64,000 bases of DNA, taken from positions 1,116,001 to 1,180,000 of the forward strand of contig CP021230.1 of the NCBI GenBank assembly GCA_003999685.1, written 5' to 3'. The position numbers were made by a program, and so were the translations under genes. Below are positions 45,257 to 57,340 of the stretch, in pieces; within the stretch, counting starts at the first letter, position 1, and each line of letters starts with the position of its first letter. The notes below the pieces were generated by a model. It saw only the letters and a program-made list of their open reading frames with translations. It was not told the origin of the DNA and searched no databases. The stretch comes from Taiwanofungus camphoratus (taxonomy: Eukaryota > Basidiomycota > Agaricomycetes > Polyporales > Taiwanofungaceae).

Positions 45257-46797
45257 TGATAGGTCCAGTATGACTCTATGCCCTTGAATTGCATATTTTT
45301 GGTCTCCCGTCCCTTTCTCAGAATGTACTGCTGAGTTTTGGAGGTCTGAATGTCATAACAAGAACCGAGAACTCTATTCCATCACTAGGGAGTGCCCTCA
45401 CTTGGTGGGCAGGTGTGCAACATGTGTCTACTCATGCCTTGGCCATCCAGCCTTCCTATCTGGGAAGAACAATGGGATTTCTGATGATAGAAGGCCTGCA
45501 TGACACTCCAGAAGCCCCATTATAGAGAAGCAGTTCCTCACACTCTAGAGTGCATGCCAGCAGTATCCCCTAGCATCCTCCTGACATCCTATGAGTCTGG
45601 GCCTTTGATTGAGAGCAACCAAGTAAAGACACTTCAGTTTTTGGTCTTCGGTCCTTGGTTCTGGTTCTCAGTCCCTTGATCTGGAGTCCCAGCCTCTTAT
45701 TCATGATGTCCATATGATCTCTTGGTATTGTCTAGGCCCCCTACACATTGGCTTGATGGTTCAGCACTTCTAGGTCCCTGTCCCTCTCAAAGTCTGGTTA
45801 GATAGCCCATCTCCCATGTGCTGATCTCTAGATAAGCATCCCCCCCTGTGCCATTCCCCAGTAACCTTTCTACCACATTCAGAGTTCCTGTTTCATGTCC
45901 TTCTTCAGTTTAGTTCCCCATATGGTACACTGATTGGTTTCTAGATTTTACAATTTTCAGTTTGTTTTCAGTTTCTTCAGTTTTATTTTGCATAAGATAC
46001 TGTGACACCATGGACCCCTTATGTAGTCTCCTGTACCTACCAGATGGCAGAGAAGATACGTGCTCCTGACAGACTTGTCCCTCAGAGTTCAGATTTGAAT
46101 TTGCCCTGCTCCAAGGCTTTCTAACAGTCTGACACAGTTCCCTTCTATCGTCTCTATGCATATTATCAGCCAGCAATCATACTACATTGCATATCGCAGC
46201 AGTCCTACGTTCTCCTACATCCTATGTTCCCAAAGTTGAAGTAACTTCAGTCTGAGTATCCAGCCCCTCTCCTCCCTCTCATCTGGTGTGCCTCTGCCCT
46301 CATTATACCCCATAGGCATGTGTTGTGTCTAGCCCAGTTCATCAGTTATTGCCTACATCAGCTCTACACCCCACTCCTATGCCAGTATCCCCCCAGCAGC
46401 ATCCCCTCTCCTGATTACATCAGTTTTCGATTATCCTTCAGTTTTTGGTTTATCATCGGTCCGTCCTCAGTTTCCTTTGACCCCTTTACATCTGGTCAGT
46501 ATATTACCAGCTTGCTGCCATTGGACTAAAAGACTACGTTCCTACCTCCTTGAGACTATCTGCACTTCAGCATAAGATCCTGTCATGCAGGACTCATTGG
46601 CCCCTTACTCCTCTGCACACATTAGACTTTTAGGACCCTGACTGTGGTCTAGATGGTTTCTCTGTCATGTCCATTTGCTTACCCTTTCCTCTGGTATTTC
46701 TCATAGGTACCACATCACTCTAGCTCTCCTACCTTCAGATGCATCAGACCTACTCCCTAGGTTCATCCCTCCATTCAGGACTCCCTAGGTTGTATCA
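45257..46797 (+). mobile_element. C-family LTR #4
   Basis: 1,541 bp from TGATAGGTCC to GTTGTATCA. Flanks GAGG and GTGG may be a mutated 4-bp duplication. It forms the outer part of the left arm of the large inverted repeat. Confidence 0.8.
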
Positions 46798-47134
46798 GTG
46801 GAGGTGAGTACATGTAGGGAACAGGGAGGGAGGGGGCATGTGCATGAGAGAATGTCAATGTACTAGTGCAACTGGAGCAGAGTTTGGAATTGTGTGCAGG
46901 CATGAAGCTGGAGATGGTGTAGGGGATGGCAATGGCAGGGAGGTCAGGGTCAGAGGCAGGGTAGTAGATATATGAGAGGGACTCTTCAGCAGTGAGGATG
47001 TTCACTTTAATGAGGTTTGGCATGGGTGCTGGCTTGGGAGATGGGGATTTGACATCAGCACAGGCACTGGGGTATATGGGTGAAGGTGAAGAGAAGCAGA
47101 GGTGGGTGAGCAACTGCATGATAGTTGTGGTCAT
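46798..47134 (-). pseudogene. Unidentified gene fragment, left arm
   Basis: Codon-like sequence on the minus strand (PNLIKVNILTAEESLSYIYYP, then ASDPDLPAIAIPYTISSFMPA in the same frame) runs from about 47134 into the C LTR boundary at 46798. It points away from the F-box-like remnant. I do not recognise the family; the fragment has no clear start or end and looks like a truncated host gene. Confidence 0.4.
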
Positions 47135-47397
47135 AGTTGTAGCTGTGTGTAAACAGCTGAGACAGACAGGTCATGGGTATGTGCAGAGGGGAGTGATGGT
47201 GAGGGGATGGTGGTAAGCTGTGGCTGCAGTCACCTGATGATGGCAATGGTGATGACAATGGTGGGCATTGGATGTCAGAGGCCACTTCTCCCTTCTGTTC
47301 TCCCTTCCCAGCAGACTTGCCTATCATCCCCATGGACACCTACATGCTCCTCCCCTTTTTCAGCTTGGCCCTGCTCCATGATTTGTATCATCTCCAC

Positions 47398-48632
47398 ATG
47401 GATACTATTTCTGTTGAGCTCCTCACTCAGATATTCAAGCTTGGTGTCAACAACCACTATGTGTGCCATCCAGACACCATCTCTCAGGATGTGCCCACCT
47501 TTGAGGTTCTTGTCTCCCACATTTGCCTCCACTGGTGTGATGTCACCCTTCACACCTCATCTCTCTGAACACATATCCACTTCCATACAGTTTCTCACAT
47601 CGCCCATGCACACCTCTCTCTCTCCTGCTCCACCCACCATCCTCTCAACATCTTCATCAACTCTGTCTCCAAATACAACCACATTCCCAGCTTAACCATC
47701 TATCACAATGAACTCTTCTACATCTGTAAGCCACTTCTTCCACACATTGATCAATGGTGCTCCTTCACCCTCAAAGTTTGTGATCTTCTGTACAAATATT
47801 ATGCATGCTTGATTCTTGCTACCTGTGGACCTGCACTCATTCTCAAATCCCTTCAGCTGTGGTACATTGAAGACTGGGCACCTCTGGTACACTTTTATAC
47901 CATCATTGCCCCCCATCCACCATTATCTTTGATGGCAGCCTCCCCATCCTCTGCCACCTCTCCCTTGCTGGTGTCAAACTCCCCTGAGAGCACTGCTCCC
48001 CCTTCCTTGCTGGCCTCCACTCCCTCAATCTCACCTTCCACTCTGACCACATTTACATCCTCTTTTCTGACTGGCATGCCATGCTCACCACCTCCTCTGC
48101 CCTTGAGTGCCTTATCCTTCAGGACTCCAGCCCCAGCACTGCTGCCCCCTCTTGGGCCACCTACATCCACCTTGACACCCTCTGTGAGCTCCACCTCATC
48201 AACCTCAACCCCCTCTATGCCTGTGCCCTCCTCCACACCCTTCATACCCCTGCCCTCCACCACCTCCACCTCAAGCTCTTCAACCAGGACTTCACCCCCC
48301 TCACTGAGCTCCTCACTGCCCCACCCTCACCACCCTCACCTGGCACGCTCATCGACCCCACCTGCCCCTACATCTCCCACCTCCACAACTGCACACATGA
48401 CTCTGATGTGTCTGCTCTCACACCCATGTTCCCTGAGCTCAGTGAGCTTGCCATCACTGCATCTGAGTGCACTCTCACCATGTGGTGCCAACTCCTTGTG
48501 AGCATGCACATGATCTGCAAGCTTGCCATTGACTTTCATGTCTGGAGGCTCAGCCTCAACTTCTTTGACATCCTGCTTGAGCCCCTACCCCCCGTCCACA
48601 AGCCTGAGCTCAGAGCCAACAGCCAGGGATGA
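47398..48632 (+). pseudogene. F-box/leucine-rich-like host gene remnant, left arm
   Basis: It opens with an F-box-like stretch (ISVELLTQIFKLG), then VSHICLHWCDVTLHTSSL, typical of the large F-box families of mushroom genomes that recruit substrates to SCF ubiquitin ligases. A TGA at 47566 stands where TGG is expected. The frame stays open to about 47920, then a frameshift leads into the 48081-48632 frame with Leu-rich repeats (LCELHLINLNPLYACALLHTL, HLHLKLFNQDFTPLTELL). Arg codons are largely Cys, His or stop, as expected after CpG loss. Family assignment is from pattern memory and moderate. The mirror copy is at 49574-50808. Confidence 0.55.
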
Positions 48633-48749
48633 TTGGGTGAGGGGGAGCAGGGAGAGCAGGGAGAGGAAGCAGGCACATGGCCACCAGGTGTGCTTCTCCT
48701 CACACTGCACACACTCTGCATGTCCAGTGTGCCCAGCACATGGCTTGTG

Positions 48750-49456
48750 CCAGTGGGATAGTGCATGGAGAGCATGTGAAAGAGCAGCTTCATGAGTATC
48801 CTGCTGTATGAGCCATTGTCCACACACACCATGTAGTCCTGGAAGCCCCACATGGTGAGGTGTGTGCTACATGTGGAGAGTGGTCAGTGGCTGGGCATGT
48901 GAGAAGTCAATGGTCAGGAAGTGGAGGAAGATGGCATCAGTGAGGATTGCCCTGGAGATCGTGTATACTGGGCATAAGCATACCTCAGGCATGGGCATCT
49001 TCACCTCCTTCATCTGCAGGCCAACCTGTGAACATCTTTATGAGCCTGCAAGCAAAGCAGCAGTCAGCCAATGGCACTCACATAGAGTTCTAAGAGGTTG
49101 ATGTTTGCTGCACCCTGTTGCTCAATTTTGATAGCAATATCTAAGTCACAGCTCAAGATAATATGGTGCTCTAACTATGATACAGAGAACAAGTAGTGAA
49201 GAGATCACTGGGCAGATCCATTACCCTCACCCTCCCTGCTGCCTTTCTTGTCTTTGTCCCCCTTCTTGTCCTCACCATTGTCCAGATCCTCCTCATCATC
49301 ACTAAACCAACACAAGTGCTCCAGCCTATTGCCCTCATCTGTGCTGCTGGCATCCATTGCGGCCTGCATGTGCTCCACATCTGTGTTGCACCTGCACTCA
49401 TTCATGAGCCAGTGGTGTACTGGCCACCCACTCTGGCAGTGGAACACCATAAGCAT
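48750..49456. other. Spacer between the arms of the large inverted repeat
   Basis: 707 bp that do not mirror each other. Minus-strand sequence at 49205-49456 continues past the right-arm F-box remnant with an acidic, Asp/Glu-rich stretch, possibly that gene's old C-terminus. No intact gene seen. Confidence 0.45.
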
Positions 49457-49573
49457 CACAAGCCATGTGCTGGGCACACTGGACATGCAGAGTGTGTGCA
49501 GTGTGAGGAGAAGCACACCTGGTGGCCATGTGCCTGCTTCCTCTCCCTGCTCTCCCTGCTCCCCCTCACCCAA

Positions 49574-50808
49574 TCATCCCTGGCTGTTGGCTCTGAGCTC
49601 AGGCTTGTGGACGGGGGGTAGGGGCTCAAGCAGGATGTCAAAGAAGTTGAGGCTGAGCCTCCAGACATGAAAGTCAATGGCAAGCTTGCAGATCATGTGC
49701 ATGCTCACAAGGAGTTGGCACCACATGGTGAGAGTGCACTCAGATGCAGTGATGGCAAGCTCACTGAGCTCAGGGAACATGGGTGTGAGAGCAGACACAT
49801 CAGAGTCATGTGTGCAGTTGTGGAGGTGGGAGATGTAGGGGCAGGTGGGGTCGATGAGCGTGCCAGGTGAGGGTGGTGAGGGTGGGGCAGTGAGGAGCTC
49901 AGTGAGGGGGGTGAAGTCCTGGTTGAAGAGCTTGAGGTGGAGGTGGTGGAGGGCAGGGGTATGAAGGGTGTGGAGGAGGGCACAGGCATAGAGGGGGTTG
50001 AGGTTGATGAGGTGGAGCTCACAGAGGGTGTCAAGGTGGATGTAGGTGGCCCAAGAGGGGGCAGCAGTGCTGGGGCTGGAGTCCTGAAGGATAAGGCACT
50101 CAAGGGCAGAGGAGGTGGTGAGCATGGCATGCCAGTCAGAAAAGAGGATGTAAATGTGGTCAGAGTGGAAGGTGAGATTGAGGGAGTGGAGGCCAGCAAG
50201 GAAGGGGGAGCAGTGCTCTCAGGGGAGTTTGACACCAGCAAGGGAGAGGTGGCAGAGGATGGGGAGGCTGCCATCAAAGATAATGGTGGATGGGGGGCAA
50301 TGATGGTATAAAAGTGTACCAGAGGTGCCCAGTCTTCAATGTACCACAGCTGAAGGGATTTGAGAATGAGTGCAGGTCCACAGGTAGCAAGAATCAAGCA
50401 TGCATAATATTTGTACAGAAGATCACAAACTTTGAGGGTGAAGGAGCACCATTGATCAATGTGTGGAAGAAGTGGCTTACAGATGTAGAAGAGTTCATTG
50501 TGATAGATGGTTAAGCTGGGAATGTGGTTGTATTTGGAGACAGAGTTGATGAAGATGTTGAGAGGATGGTGGGTGGAGCAGGAGAGAGAGAGGTGTGCAT
50601 GGGCGATGTGAGAAACTGTATGGAAGTGGATATGTGTTCAGAGAGATGAGGTGTGAAGGGTGACATCACACCAGTGGAGGCAAATGTGGGAGACAAGAAC
50701 CTCAAAGGTGGGCACATCCTGAGAGATGGTGTCTGGATGGCACACATAGTGGTTGTTGACACCAAGCTTGAATATCTGAGTGAGGAGCTCAACAGAAATA
50801 GTATCCAT
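49574..50808 (-). pseudogene. F-box/leucine-rich-like host gene remnant, right arm
   Basis: Exact mirror of 47398-48632 with the same stop and the same frameshift. The lesions therefore predate the inverted duplication, or the arms have been homogenised since. Confidence 0.55.
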
Positions 50809-51071
50809 GTGGAGATGATACAAATCATGGAGCAGGGCCAAGCTGAAAAAGGGGAGGAGCATGTAGGTGTCCATGGGGATGATAGGCAAGTCTGCTGGGA
50901 AGGGAGAACAGAAGGGAGAAGTGGCCTCTGACATCCAATGCCCACCATTGTCATCACCATTGCCATCATCAGGTGACTGCAGCCACAGCTTACCACCATC
51001 CCCTCACCATCACTCCCCTCTGCACATACCCATGACCTGTCTGTCTCAGCTGTTTACACACAGCTACAACT

Positions 51072-51408
51072 ATGACCACAACTATCATGCAGTTGCTCAC
51101 CCACCTCTGCTTCTCTTCACCTTCACCCATATACCCCAGTGCCTGTGCTGATGTCAAATCCCCATCTCCCAAGCCAGCACCCATGCCAAACCTCATTAAA
51201 GTGAACATCCTCACTGCTGAAGAGTCCCTCTCATATATCTACTACCCTGCCTCTGACCCTGACCTCCCTGCCATTGCCATCCCCTACACCATCTCCAGCT
51301 TCATGCCTGCACACAATTCCAAACTCTGCTCCAGTTGCACTAGTACATTGACATTCTCTCATGCACATGCCCCCTCCCTCCCTGTTCCCTACATGTACTC
51401 ACCTCCAC
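51072..51408 (+). pseudogene. Unidentified gene fragment, right arm
   Basis: Mirror of 46798-47134 with identical translation, ending where C LTR #5 begins. Confidence 0.4.
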
Positions 51409-52212
51409 TGATACAACCTAGGGAGTCCTGAATGGAGGGATGAACCTAGGGAGTAGGTCTGATGCATCTGAAGGTAGGAGAGCTAGAGTGATGTGGTACC
51501 TATGAGAAATACCAGAGGAAAGGGTAAGCAAATGGACATGACAGAGAAACCATCTAGACCACAGTCAGGGTCCTAAAAGTCTAATGTGTGCAGAGGAGTA
51601 AGGGGCCAATGAGTCCTGCATGACAGGATCTTATGCTGAAGTGCAGATAGTCTCAAGGAGGTAGGAACGTAGTCTTTTAGTCCAATGGCAGCAAGCTGGT
51701 AATATACTGACCAGATGTAAAGGGGTCAAAGGAAACTGAGGACGGACCGATGATAAACCAAAAACTGAAGGATAATCGAAAACTGATGTAATCAGGAGAG
51801 GGGATGCTGCTGGGGGGATACTGGCATAGGAGTGGGGTGTAGAGCTGATGTAGGCAATAACTGATGAACTGGGCTAGACACAACACATGCCTATGGGGTA
51901 TAATGAGGGCAGAGGCACACCAGATGAGAGGGAGGAGAGGGGCTGGATACTCAGACTGAAGTTACTTCAACTTTGGGAACATAGGATGTAGGAGAACGTA
52001 GGACTGCTGCGATATGCAATGTAGTATGATTGCTGGCTGATAATATGCATAGAGACGATAGAAGGGAACTGTGTCAGACTGTTAGAAAGCCTTGGAGCAG
52101 GGCAAATTCAAATCTGAACTCTGAGGGACAAGTCTGTCAGGAGCACGTATCTTCTCTGCCATCTGGTAGGTACAGGAGACTACATAAGGGGTCCATGGTG
52201 TCACAGTATCTT

Positions 52213-52715
52213 TGTTACCGGGGGGTTCACCCTGATAATGCTGCAGAAGCTTGGAGCGGTATGCAGCGAAGGGTCGAAGAGGAACGACGGTGACGACGAG
52301 GCACAGTCCTCGGTAGTCTTCAACTACAAGCCCTATGTAGTCGCGATAGTCTTTCACGGGCTTCTTGCGGTGCAAAGAGATGTGAGAAAGACTAGCGTGT
52401 ATTGGTACTAATGCGTAGTACACTTTTAGGAAGGATGAACGAAGAGAATACGACTAAGGGAACCTCCAACAGTGGGACCCCCTTCTTATACTGCCACCGC
52501 CAACCCCCAGGTATACTAGCAGCCTCCCAGAGACCGCATAAGGTGAGAGGAGTCAGCGGCCCGAAAGTACATAACTACCATGGCGTAAGCGGGGACGGTC
52601 GGCCCGTCAGTCAATCTGGGTAAGTAAGGTGTGGAAGGGATGCCGCGCGTCCATGGTGTGACAAACAGAGGGAAAGAAAAAACGAACACGTCTCTAGTCC
52701 TACCCGACAGTAACA
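52213..52715 (-). repeat. 3' LTR of element D (minus-strand sense)
   Basis: 503 bp, same as 59454-59956 by eye. Confidence 0.94.
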
Positions 52716-52756
52716 CTACCCCCGTCTCCTCTCAGGTGTCGCCCCGACACCTACCC

Positions 52757-53563
52757 TCATGACCTGGTAGCTTCCTCGTCAGGCTGCTTCGACCCACTGA
52801 TTTCCGACCAGGCGGCCCCTGCCTTGGGGCATTGGTCGGTGTCGTGATCGTCAGCGAAACAATCCAGACAGCGAGGCGGGACGAAGGGCTCAACAGCCGG
52901 CTCCCCCAGTCGTGGCCGGTGGACGCAATCAGCAGCAACGTGATCGAGGCCCATGCAGAACTCACAGGCCCCAGCCCATCGGTCCAGGGGGCGGCACTCG
53001 GGGTGGAGACAAACTGTCCATTCGTCCTGCGTGGAGGGGGCTGGGCGCGTGATGACGGAGGAGGGTGGTAGGAGATGCTCGAGGGCGGAGACGACGTCGG
53101 TGCGAAGGAGGAAATTGAGATGGGAGCGCGTAGCGTTACAGGCCTGCCAGTACGATATACCAATTTCCCGGATGGGGCTGGCCCACCATTTGGCTTCGTC
53201 ATGCTCTCCCTTCTCCCTCTCCCCTCTGTACCCCCTTATCACCTGATCGAGGTGTAAGACGACCTCGGCCTGATGTCGAAAAATGGCAACCTGGGCCGCA
53301 AGATCGGGCCAGACAACGAGGGCGGTGTCCACCGCCAGGCGTAGTCGTTCGTTGGCCAGCACCCATCCGAGGCGGTCGGCGGGGGTCAGAAAGTCGGCGG
53401 CGAGGCCAGATGTTGCTTGGCGAGGTAGGGGGACGACAATCCCCTCGGCGAAGTTGGGGAGGTTCTGCGGTCCCCGAAGAAAGGGATTCAGTGTGCGGGC
53501 ATTCCCTGCGGTGAGGATGGAGGCGGCAAGGCGGGCTCGGGCGGCGTTGGTTCGATGGGACAT
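52757..53563 (-). CDS. Element D post-pol ORF3: 268-residue double zinc-knuckle protein
   Basis: An ATG at 53563 lies inside pol; the ORF is in the +1 frame relative to pol and overlaps it by 365 bp, then runs on alone to 52757. Residues about 55-165 match the E2 ORF3 domain (WVLANERLRLAVDTALVVWP against WALVDADLRPEIDTRLLAWP, and a distal LLPP). Two CCHC knuckles follow: C200-C203-H208-C213 and C232-C235-H240-C245, both CX2CX4HX4C. There is no membrane segment or signal peptide. A role in RNA or DNA binding, such as genome packaging, nuclear import or regulation of pol, is inference only. Translation may use reinitiation, a subgenomic or spliced message, or +1 frameshifting. Confidence 0.8.
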   Translation of the reverse strand: MSHRTNAARARLAASILTAGNARTLNPFLRGPQNLPNFAEGIVVPLPRQATSGLAADFLTPADRLGWVLANERLRLAVDTALVVWPDLAAQVAIFRHQAEVVLHLDQVIRGYRGEREKGEHDEAKWWASPIREIGISYWQACNATRSHLNFLLRTDVVSALEHLLPPSSVITRPAPSTQDEWTVCLHPECRPLDRWAGACEFCMGLDHVAADCVHRPRLGEPAVEPFVPPRCLDCFADDHDTDQCPKAGAAWSEISGSKQPDEEATRS

Positions 53564-56500
53564 GGTGGGAGGTGGCTTTGAAGTGCTGCGGAATGACTCC
53601 TTGCAGGGCGGTTGAACGGTTGTCGACTGGGTTGATGCCTAGGTGGTTTGCCTTCTTATAACGCCTCAGCAGGTCAGGGGAATGCCGTAGATCATCTTCC
53701 TTCTGCCAGGTGCTGGCAGAGACCGGCCATCCCTTCCATTTGATGAGAAACTCCCATTTCCCACGTCGGGCGCGATGCCCGCGGAGGGCCTCGACTTCGT
53801 ACTCTTCTTCCCCCTCGACCAGATCAGGTGGTGGTTTCAGAAAGTTGGGTCCGTGTTCCGCCGTTTCCCTGTATGGGGTGAGCAGCGATGCATGGAACAC
53901 CGGGTGAATCTTCCAGGTTCTCGGGAGCTGTAGCTTGTACGTCAGTGGCCCCTTGACTTCCATGATCTTGAAGGGTCCAAGCCGCTTTGGGTCAAATTTC
54001 CGACTTATTGTCCTTAGCCGGAGGTTCGTGGCTTCTAGCCAAACCTTGTCGCCTTCCTGGAAAGGTTTCCAGGGAAAAGGGGTTCGTTCCTCCATCAGCT
54101 TCTGGGCTAGCTCTTGCGCTGCAAGAGCCTCTTTGCGGGATTCGGAGATCCGGGTCAGGCGGTCTTGGAGCGTGGGGTATTTGTCGGAGGGTCGTGGAGA
54201 TCCGATGGCCTTCGGGTCGTACCCCATGGTGAGCTTGAATGGCGATTCCTTCCTTCCAGCATGCGGCACCTGGTTGTGTGCGAATTCGAACTCGGGGATG
54301 TGTTTGACCCAGGTGTGGGGGTCATTTGCGCATAGGATTCTCCAGGCCGCCTCCAGTTCCTGGTTGACCCGTTCTGTACTCCCATCTGATTGGGGGTGGT
54401 AGGCAGTGGACATTGCCGCCTTGACTCCTGTCAGCTTACACCATTCTCGAAATGCAGCCGCTGCGAACTGTGGTCCTCGGTCGGATATCATCCGGTCAGG
54501 TAGGCCATATCGCCTGTATACATTGAGGTGTAGGGCCTCTGCCGTCCCTACCGCGTCTATGTTCTTGGTGCAGGGTATGAGCACGATGCCCTTGGTGAGT
54601 TCTCTGTCAACCACTACCATGAGTGCATTGAAGCCCTGTGACTCTGGTAGGTCAGTGATGAAGTCTACTGATATGTGCGAGAATGGCCTTGAGTTCGGCT
54701 CTGTGGGGACGGCCATCAGGGGGGGTTTCGTTGGGTGTGTGTTGATCTTGCTCTCCTGGCATTTGGCACACCCCTCAACATATTTCTCGATGAATGAGGA
54801 CATTCCATGCCAGAACCAGTCCCTTCGGGCGATGGCCATTGTACCTTGTGCCCCTGGGTGTGCCATTGCTGGTGTGTCATGACAGAGTTGAATGACTTCT
54901 CGGCGCAGATCATCATCAGGGGGTACGTAAACTCTGTTTTTGTATAAAATTAGTCCCTCCTGAATGTCCCAGTCTGCCAGCTTTGTGTGCGCAAAGCCTG
55001 TGCCCTTGAATGGCGGTACCTTCCCCCGTTTTAAAGCGTCAATCGTCTCGATGACCATCCTGTCACGGGTACGACATTCACGTATCTTTTCGATGATTGC
55101 AGTGTTGGTGGCGTTGACAAAGAGGTCTGTTGGTAACAGGATGACATCTTCGTTGTCATGTTTCCCTCCTGGGTGGTCAGGTCGCCGGGAGAGTGCATCG
55201 GCGACTATGAGTCGACTGCCTTTTTTGTTTAATAGTTGCAGGTCAAATTGTGACAGGAATAACTGCCATCGGGCCTGGCGTCGGTTGAGTCGTTGTGCTT
55301 CTCGGAAATAGGTGAGGTTCTTGTGGTCGGTGATCACCGTGACCGGATGTCCACTTCCCTCAAGGTGGTGGCGCCATTCCTCAAGTGCTCGGACAATGGC
55401 CAGCAGCTCTCTGTCATATACTTGATAATTCCGCTCCGCTTCTTTCAGGCTCTTCGAGAGGAAAGCTATAGGGTGTAGCCGCCCTTCTTCATCAAGTTGT
55501 TGAAGCACTGCACCAGTGGCTACCAGAGAGGCGTCGGCCTCAATGGTGAATGGTTTGGACGGGTCGGGCATGCGAAGGATAGGCATGCTCTGGAAACACC
55601 GTTTGAGCTCATCAAAGGCCTCCTGGCAGGTTTTGGTCCAGTTCCACTCCGCGCGTTTCTTCTTGATGACATTCAAGGGGTGAGCGATGTGGGAGAAGTT
55701 GTGGATGAAGCGTCGGTAGTAGTTGGCGAGACCCATGAATCGTTCCACATCCTTGACCCTAGTAGGAATGGGCCAATCTGCGATTCCTGCCAGTTTGTCC
55801 TTGTCCATGTGCACCTGTCCAGGTGAGATGGTCATTCCCAAGAAGTCAACTTCGACGACATCGAACGCGCATTTCTCTGGCTTTACAAATAGATCCCATT
55901 CCTGCAGCCGTTGTAGGACGCGTCTGGTTCGTTCTCGGTGGACTTCCATATTGTCGGAGAAAATGAGGATGTCGTCCATATAGATCGCGATCCACCCCTC
56001 GGCCAGCATGTCCTGGAACGCGTCATTCATCATTCGCTGAAACGTGGCCGGTGAGTTGCACATCCCAAAGAACATGACAGTGGGTTCGACGATCTTGTCC
56101 TGATTCCCATGTTTGACCATGAATGCTCCTTTCCATTGATCGCCCTCTCGGATCCGGACGTTGTTGTACCCGTTTCGGAGGTCTAATTTAGTGAACACAG
56201 TGGCCCTTTGGAGCCTGTCGATTAGCTCTCCTATGAGGGGTAAGGGGTAGGCATCTTTGATCGTGCCCTTGTTCAGGTATCGGTAGTCCTGGCACGGGCG
56301 CAAGGTACCATCCTTTTTTTTGACAAAAAAGGCTGGTGACGCCATTGGTGAGTTCGATTCTCGGAGATAGCCCTTGGCCAGGTTTTCTTCCAAAAATTTG
56401 TCCATTGCTGCCTGTTCATTTGGAGACAAAGGAATTACGGCGCATTTTCTGGGGACAAAGTCTGGCCTTAATTCGATGGCATGGTCCCAGGGCTTGGATT

Positions 56501-57340
56501 CTGGGAACCGGTTGGCAGCCTCCTTTTCGAACAACCGTTTATAGTCCCACAGGTATTCTGGGACAAGGTCTTCTACGGATGGGGGTGGGTCCTTGGGGAT
56601 CACCAATTCCGTGAGCTCTGGGACATCCCATACCATATGTGGGGAGTCAGGGAGGCGTGTTAGTCGATTGAGCCCTAGTTGTGTGGGCTTTAGGGCCTGC
56701 AGTAGCCCGTCCTCACGTACGAGCGGCTGCCCTTTCTGTTGGAAGATCTCCAGAACCCCTTCTCCTTGTGTGTAAGCACACATTATGTCCGAAAGCTCCT
56801 CATCGTCTTCATGAATGGAAGCTCGACACAGGGGAATTCCGTCTGTCGTGGGTTGGCTCATGATCCAGGCATAGTATCCTTGCCATTCTGTGAGTCGAGC
56901 TTGGTCAATCTCGAGTGTTCCTTCTACCCAGTCGATGCGTGGGTTGACTTGTGCGAGCCAGGGGTTGCCGAGTACTACATCGAGCGTTCCAATGTTTGAG
57001 ACATAAAAGTTGGTTGGGATGTCATTCCCTTCTAATCGTATGCTCCCTTCGACTCTGTGGGTAATCGGTCCCCCTTTGTTTGTAGAGCCGTCAATGGTGG
57101 TTGAGGTTACTGTCCTGGGAAGCGGTCGAGTGGGGAGTCCCCACTTCCTTACAAAGTCGGGGTGAATTAGGTTGGCGTCAGCCCCACTATCCAATAGGGG
57201 GCATGCAGCGATGGCTTTCTCTCCTACGACGATGTAACCCGGTAGATAAAGTGTATTGCGCTTGCGCGTTCCGGTAATTACATTTCGTACAGAGAGTTTA
57301 GGCGACTCGTGCGTCACGTCGGGTCGCCTTACAGAAAATC
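53199..57340 (-). CDS. Element D pol: protease, RT, RNase H, integrase, chromodomain
   Basis: The frame is open from the heptamer at 57335-57341 to 53199; the first near-start codon after it, GTG at 57317, would give 1,372 residues, numbered from there. Protease DSGA near residue 43; reverse transcriptase with AIYMDDILIF near 445; RNase H ([15 protein letters not shown] near 595); integrase zinc finger (CHDTPAMAHPG, CAKCQESK); DDE at about 882, 943 and 981; chromodomain about 1172-1225 (EYEVEALRGHR to WKGWPVSASTWQ). Reverse transcription and chromatin-guided integration are the expected roles. It is intact. The last 120 or so residues are Arg/Pro-rich and overlap ORF3. Confidence 0.93.

Noticed and set aside
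47809-48501. A 230-codon Ser/Pro/Thr-rich open frame and its mirror at 49705-50397
   Set aside because: Low complexity and in the wrong frame relative to the leucine-rich remnant; it is a by-product of C-rich, CpG-depleted sequence.
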